Below, one piece after another: positions 30,688 to 34,545 of a stretch of 34,545 nucleotides of DNA. The position numbers and the translations under genes are program-made. Source of the stretch: Chara braunii (Eukaryota; Streptophyta; Charophyceae; Charales; Characeae); the NCBI GenBank assembly GCA_003427395.1, contig BFEA01000211.1:72259-106803 (forward strand), given 5' to 3'. Position 1 is the first letter of the stretch. Each line of letters opens with the position of its first letter. The notes below the pieces were generated by a model, which searched no databases, was not told the DNA's origin, and saw nothing but the letters and a program-made list of their open reading frames with translations.

Positions 30688-31243
30688 GGGCCTCGCCACA
30701 CATATCCCGAAAACACCGATTTGGATAGCAAATGCATCGCCACACCAACTCTCCAAAATAGGTGTCAGAAAATTTTTCGAGAGTGGCCAGAACTCGGTTT
30801 TCAGGACTGCTTGCCTGCAATGTTGCCACTTTAGAGAGTGGTCTGCGACACCTCCGATTGTGGCCTGAATTTCGAGAGTGTGCCGCGACGGACAACCATC
30901 TGCGGCCAGCGTTTTGTCGAGTTGGTTCGAGAGACTCTCGAACCGAGGCCTCTGTCCACCACTACTCACCGCATGCACAAAAGACAAAAAATATGGCGGT
31001 GTATCTTTCCATGGTCTAGGAGAAAATTCATTCTCATTTTGCACATTAGGTGAGTAGTGGAGCAAGGCCCTTGCACCGCCACACTGCTCTCGAAAAACGC
31101 AGGTCTTTTCCGACACAGTGGAGAGCGCCCCCTTCGAGAGAGCAGTGCGGCGATGAGGCCTCTCGAACCGGTTTTCGCGATTTCCAGAGTTCGAGAGCGC
31201 TCTCGAACATTTTCCCATTTTCGGGATAGGTGTGGCGAGGCCC
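30688..31243. mobile_element. 556-bp TIR element, 26-bp ends, flanked by ATC
   Basis: The left end GGGCCTCGCCACACATATCC continues to 30713. The complement of 31218-31243 differs at one of 26 bases. ATC flanks both ends (30685-30687, 31244-31246). Inside are a 21-bp palindrome (30924-30944, GGTTCGAGAG-A-CTCTCGAACC), a 20-bp one (31189-31208, GTTCGAGAGCGCTCTCGAAC), an inverted CCACTACTCACC (30959-30970, 31049-31060) and several more TTCGAGAG words. The minus-strand ORF crossing it (30586-31455) is not a gene. Non-autonomous; G-rich ends and a triplet duplication suit PIF/Harbinger. Confidence 0.75.
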
Positions 31244-31420
31244 ATCCCTAAATCTCTGTTTTTTTTTTTTTTTTTTCCGACATGATCCCAAAATCTCATG
31301 CTGTAACGGATTGCACGTTGTGCAAGACAAGAGGAAGGACTTGCTCTTTTTGCCACAGTCGTGGCCCTGGCTTTGCTTGGCCGGAGAGCCTTGCTCAGCT
31401 TGCGTGCTGCGGTGAACTTT

Positions 31421-31474
31421 GTGAGGGACGCCGGGCCCGTTTCCCGGCACGACAATAATTGTTACTTCTTTTTG

Positions 31475-31505
<31 letters not shown>
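31421..31505 (+). mobile_element. Retroelement 3' tail, diverged relative of the LINE end
   Basis: GAGGGACGCCGGGCCCGTTT followed by CCCGGC, then a run of about 28 A (31478-31505). The hairpin GCCGGG (31430-31435), loop CCCGTTT, CCCGGC (31443-31448) occupies the position of GCTGGA/TCCAGC in the other copies, with two base pairs changed on both sides. Confidence 0.6.
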
Positions 31506-31506
<1 letters not shown>

Positions 31507-31931
31507 CAGAATCTTGCAAAGACCACATGGGACTTGAGTGCTGTCAGCGCTGAATTCAGGAATTTCAGGAAAATATTTTTTTTTGTTGTCGTAGACTCCT
31601 AGTATAAAGTCATGAATGGTCTGTCTCTGTCACCGGCCGCTGCCAACCAACTACCAGACAAGCTGGAGCAATTTGTGTTTCAAACTGTTTTTCTGGACTA
31701 TTCCACAGCTGATAAATCAAGTGCCGTGTTTGCTTTTTGTTTTTCTGAAACAACGGCGGACGCGGCAGGTTTTGAGTTGAACTTCGCAAAGGTGAAAACA
31801 AAAACTCGTGCCCAAAAAAGGAAACCACGTGCCACTTCAAAACGCGCAATTTCCGTCCAAAAGTATCGGTTGCGCTTTTCTTTTTTTTGTTTGTTTCCCC
31901 CTCTCAGACGATGGCCGAACCCTGTAAATAT
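31506..31931. other. No recognisable gene
   Basis: The plus-strand frame at 31612-31974 opens with ATG but ends inside the left TIR of the next element. Its content shows no motif, so it is probably fortuitous. Confidence 0.3.
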
Positions 31932-32287
31932 GGGTCTCGCTCCACTACTATCTGCTGTACACAATTTCGTATAGCGGCCGCATAGCTGTCAGAGCTCTAA
32001 AAACCGTATAAAACCTAGTGTCGCTCCAATTTTGGAGTTCACTACAAAACACTCTCACAGCACTACAAGACATCAATTTGTCAGCCCAGACTCCAGGCTC
32101 TCCATACGATGGTACGCCGTCCGAGTAACGACTTCTGCAGGCTGTGAACTATACGGGATCGTATGGTGAATCCGGAGGGCGCCATCTGACATCCATACGG
32201 TGATTTCCAAAGGTGGATTTCGGATAGTAAGTGGAGCGGTGACTTACTATCTGAAATCGTACAGCAGATAGTAGTGGAGGGAGACCC
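31932..32287. mobile_element. 356-bp TIR element, 29-bp ends, flanked by TAT
   Basis: Left end GGGTCTCGCTCCACTACTAT to 31960. The complement of 32259-32287 differs at one of 29 bases. TAT flanks both ends (31929-31931, 32288-32290). A hairpin (32219-32232 with 32242-32255, 13 of 14 paired) lies just inside the right end. A TATAAAACC word is near 32007-32015. No ORF. Probably a non-autonomous Harbinger-like MITE. Confidence 0.75.
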
Positions 32288-32316
32288 TATGACACCCGGC
32301 CTAACACCATGGCCAT

Positions 32317-32419
32317 CGGGGGCTAGGTCCCACTTACACGAAGTAAGAGATATTGACCGTAGATAGCACAGATCGACGGCCAGAATCTCATAATCCGTGC
32401 AAGTGGGACCTTGCCCCGG
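32317..32419. mobile_element. GGTCCC-type hairpin MITE, copy 1
   Basis: The whole element of about 103 bp is an imperfect palindrome: GGTCCCACTTACACG then GAGATATTGACCGTAGAT on the left, and complement GGTCCCACTTGCACG then GAGATTCTGGCCGTCGAT on the right. Ends are CGGGGGCTAGGTCCC and GGGACCTTGCCCCGG. Related copies at 32816-33025 and 33667-33772. Confidence 0.75.
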
Positions 32420-32815
32420 TACTTTCATTGCCTTTTCGAACTCGGGGCGGTTTCCTTTGCGGGCGGTGTTTTTTTTTTGGCTCATTCAATACTCAAATGT
32501 GACAGGAACGTACTTACCTCTTCTTGAGTGCTGTCCCCAGGTAAATTCAATATTGTGTCTAATCTGACACCAGGTGGCCTTTTTTTTTTTTTTAATTACT
32601 ATTATTATTATTTTTTAGGTGGCCTTTTCAGCCCAGGGGTGGCCTTTATTTACTGCCTTCAGGGAACCCCCAATTGGGGCGGGGAAACGGGGCATGGGAC
32701 AGCCGGTAGCAGAGGGATGCTCGCCGAGGGACCGAGCATCATCTGAGTGGCTAGTGGCTGTGCCTCCCTGATTACCCCTCCCCCTATGAACATCAGCAGA
32801 GACTGCTTTTTTAAT

Positions 32816-33025
32816 GGGCTACAGTCTTCCCCCGAATACAACGTACGGTCATTATAGCTGAATTTAGCCTGAAAGATACACCAAATTCAGCTATAATGAC
32901 CGTACGTTGTACTCGGGGGAAGACTGTAGGTCCCACTTGCTCGAATTAAGAGAGGTACTGACCGTAGATAGCAAAGATCAACGGCCGAAATCTCCTAATA
33001 GCCGCAAGTGGGACCTTGCCCCCGG
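32816..33025. mobile_element. GGTCCC-type hairpin MITE, copy 2, interrupted
   Basis: The left terminus reads GGGCTA, then the 105-bp foldback, then TAGGTCCCACTTGC. The other two copies read GGGGGCTAGGTCCC without interruption. The right end is GCAAGTGGGACCTTGCCCCC. The internal CTGACCGTAGATAGCAAAGA matches copies 1 and 3. Copy A of the SINE (230-241) lacks the whole insert. Confidence 0.75.
32822..32926. mobile_element. 105-bp foldback MITE, copy 2 (TA-inserted, mariner-like)
   Basis: The arms (32820-32865 and 32883-32928, including TA) agree at 45 of 46 positions around a 17-base loop. Ends are CAGTCTTCCCCCG...CGGGGGAAGACTG, with TA on both sides (32820-32821, 32927-32928). CAGT termini and a TA duplication are the hallmark of Tc1/mariner elements. 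The near identity of the arms suggests it is younger than copy 1 at 10557-10661. Confidence 0.85.
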
Positions 33026-33060
33026 ACCAACGGGCTATCTCTAGGTGCCTCCTGAATGCT

Positions 33061-33355
33061 AATCAATCTTCTCCGCGTCGTTCCATCCAATTTTTTTTTT
33101 TCTTTCAGGTGAAGGCTTCCGTGTCGTTCCAATTTTAACAGTAGAACTTTTTTTAAATGCATCTGACTGCAATTATGTGCCACTTAAAAAAAAAAAAAAA
33201 AAAAAAGTGCCACTCTAGATTTATCTGACCGCAAGTATGTCCAAAGCTGAGTGGAAAAAGTCCTAGTGTGTTGAAAATTGAAATCCAGACCTATGTCCGA
33301 ATCCCGATGGACTGGCTTGGATGATTAATAAAGACTGATCTTCTTCTTCTTCTTC

Positions 33356-33386
<31 letters not shown>

Positions 33387-33400
33387 AAACCCTCTGAATT
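33061..33400. other. Two A-tailed remnants
   Basis: A-run 33186-33206, bracketed by GTGCCACT on both sides (about 33178-33185 and 33207-33214) as in a small retro-insertion. A second remnant ends CTTCTTCTTCTTCTTC plus about 28 A (33357-33384), preceded by a B-box-like TGTCCGAATCCC (33296-33307), and may be a SINE 3' part. Another A-run lies at 33459-33474. Confidence 0.4.
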
Positions 33401-33613
33401 TACCTTGGGCCGGTCAGTATGAAGATGGTGTCTCAAGGCCCTCGCCCTTCTTTTCTCAAAAAAAAAAAAAAAAAGTATTTGCGTGAGTATGCCCTCATAC
33501 TGAGGCCTCACTCAGACTTGTACTTCAAAAACCAAAAAAGAAGACTTGGCCTTCCTCCATAGAATCTATCAGCAACTAACTTAAAGGTATTAATATGCGG
33601 AAGGATCATTTAA

Positions 33614-33642
33614 AAACAAAAACAAAAACAAAAACAAAAACA
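33614..33642. repeat. (AAAAAC)n microsatellite
   Basis: About five units between 33612 and 33642, just left of MITE copy 3. Confidence 0.8.
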
Positions 33643-33666
33643 GGGTATTATGCATCCTGCAGAGCC

Positions 33667-33772
33667 CGGGGGCTAGGTCCCACTTACACGAGTTATTAAG
33701 CGATATTGACCGTAGATAGCCAAGATCAACGGCCAGTATCTCGTAATCCGTGCAAGTGGGACCTTGCCCCGG
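33667..33772. mobile_element. GGTCCC-type hairpin MITE, copy 3
   Basis: CGGGGGCTAGGTCCCACTTA at the left, CAAGTGGGACCTTGCCCCGG at the right, with ATATTGACCGTAGATAGC in the left half and the palindromic counterpart GGCCAGTATCTCGTAAT in the right half. Very similar to 32317-32419, including an uninterrupted GGCTAGG. Confidence 0.75.
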
Positions 33773-33823
33773 CTGCGAGTATTCCCTGATTTGCAGCAGC
33801 AGACAACACAGGGGGACCTCCGC

Positions 33824-33824
<1 letters not shown>

Positions 33825-33889
<65 letters not shown>
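33825..33889. repeat. (CA)n microsatellite
   Basis: About 32 CA units with one phase break near 33860. Open frames through it are poly(Thr-His) or poly(Cys-Val) and not genes. Confidence 0.95.
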
Positions 33890-33892
<3 letters not shown>

Positions 33893-34040
33893 GACACGTG
33901 TGCGCAAAAGATTACAGGCATGCACAAAAAGTTTTTTTTTTTTTTTTGAATAACAATATGATCCGATCTACTTGTGTGTCCAGATTAGCGTAGGTTATGT
34001 CGTACATGGCTCTTGACTTTCTTTTTTTGTGAACCAGCGC

Positions 34041-34097
34041 GAACCCTGAGGATGGCCGGGAAACACGTGAACCCTGAGGATGGCCGAGGAAACACGT
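34041..34097. repeat. 28/29-bp tandem duplication
   Basis: GAACCCTGAGGATGGCCG then GGAAACACGT twice (34041-34068 and 34069-34097), differing by a one-base insertion. Confidence 0.85.
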
Positions 34098-34545
34098 GTA
34101 GGGTAGTAATCGCCAGTCGGGGCTTCAAGCTATGGCGTTCGAATCTATCTTATTCTTTTCTTGTCGGCTATTTTTCACGAGCTGACGCGGTCGGGGGATT
34201 TTGTTATTATCTTCTTCAGATCTTCTTCCCTTTGGTCTTCCTGTTTGTTTCCGTCCTTTCGTATGTTTCTGGGATTAGCCGTTTGTGTTATCACATGGCT
34301 TGCAGTCAGTGTGTTGCATGAGATTAATCTCTTCTATTCGTGGGGAGCAGCATGCACAAAACGTACACGCTTATGTGCATGGACAAAAATATTATAAACC
34401 CTCGTTCGTTCGCCGTGCGTTCATCCGTGAGACCGTGCGGAAGTCCTTATACGGAACAAGAAATGATCCTCACTGGTAATCATAACCACACATGCAATAA
34501 AAAAAATTCCAGAATGAGCTAGGCTACCCGAGTGGCCAGGGACCA
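34098..34545. other. No supported gene; possible tRNA-like start at the window edge
   Basis: Plus-strand frames at 34013-34321 and 34161-34397 contain hydrophobic runs but no recognisable domain. The last bases (about 34519-34545) read GAGCTAGGCTACCCGAGTGG, similar to the first part of class II tRNAs or of a tRNA-derived SINE head, cut by the window end. Confidence 0.25.

Larger units (their letters stand above)
32529..33060 (-). mobile_element. SINE copy B, carrying nested insertions
   Basis: 32530-32815 matches 32-230 of copy A (CCAGGTAAATTCAAT, GTGGCCTTTTCAGCCCAG, CATCATCTGAGTGGC, CCCCTATGAACATCAGCAGA). Homology resumes at 33023 (GGACCAACGG, TATCTCTAGGTG) and includes CCTCCTGAATGC before it ends; the tRNA-like head is lost. 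Against copy A it carries a 45-bp T-rich insert (32584-32628 with its flank) and a compound insert (about 32816-33025). Confidence 0.7.

Noticed and set aside
30586-31455. 289-codon open frame on the minus strand
   Set aside because: It runs through a poly(T) run (poly-Lys), the whole ATC-flanked TIR element and a retroelement tail, so it is assembled from unrelated repeats.
32822-32926. MicroRNA gene
   Set aside because: The hairpin would qualify, but TA flanks, CAGT ends and an empty site show that it is a transposon. Small RNA production remains possible.
33750-33953. Open frames through the CA repeat
   Set aside because: Thr-His and Cys-Val repeats from a microsatellite.

Overview
The window looks like a transposon-packed intergenic stretch of a nuclear genome from the green-plant lineage. 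I found no convincing host gene, rRNA gene or intact tRNA gene. The clues to lineage are non-LTR retrotransposons of plant L1 type (CCHC zinc-knuckle ORF1, and ORF2 with AP endonuclease, reverse transcriptase and a C-terminal zf-RVT-like zinc motif), a PIF/Harbinger-type transposase remnant, tRNA-derived SINEs and many foldback elements. A charophycean alga or bryophyte would fit, but the species cannot be fixed from the sequence.

Layout. 1-370 is a tRNA-derived SINE on the minus strand; other members lie at 6961-7140 and 32529-33060. 370-7000 is mostly decayed sequence with two reverse-oriented retroelement 3' tails and blurred coding traces (4950-6460). 7660-24705 is one nested structure: an old palindrome whose two arms were split by a 2.63-kb TIR element (7755-10388, flanked by TAC) and by a GC-rich TIR element (10744-24594, flanked by AAA). 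The second carries the transposase remnant and is itself split by a LINE of roughly 10 kb (about 12.75-23.5 kb). A 105-bp TA-inserted foldback sits at the centre of the palindrome.

24700-27380 holds further retroelement remains, including a degenerate monomer array and a polyadenylated 3' tail. 27425-29735 is a 5'-truncated LINE of a second lineage on the minus strand. 29735-34545 is dense in small DNA elements: foldbacks with GGTCCCACT-type arms, two TIR elements with 3-bp flanking repeats, a second 105-bp foldback nested inside a MITE inside a SINE, microsatellites and A-tails.

The LINE reading frames are broken by frameshifts and by stops that often look like TGG changed to TGA, so the elements are probably silenced and inactive. 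A perfect 19-bp transposase mosaic end joined to its inverse at 23414-23451 is the junction adapter of a mate-pair library, so the local sequence there is an assembly artefact.
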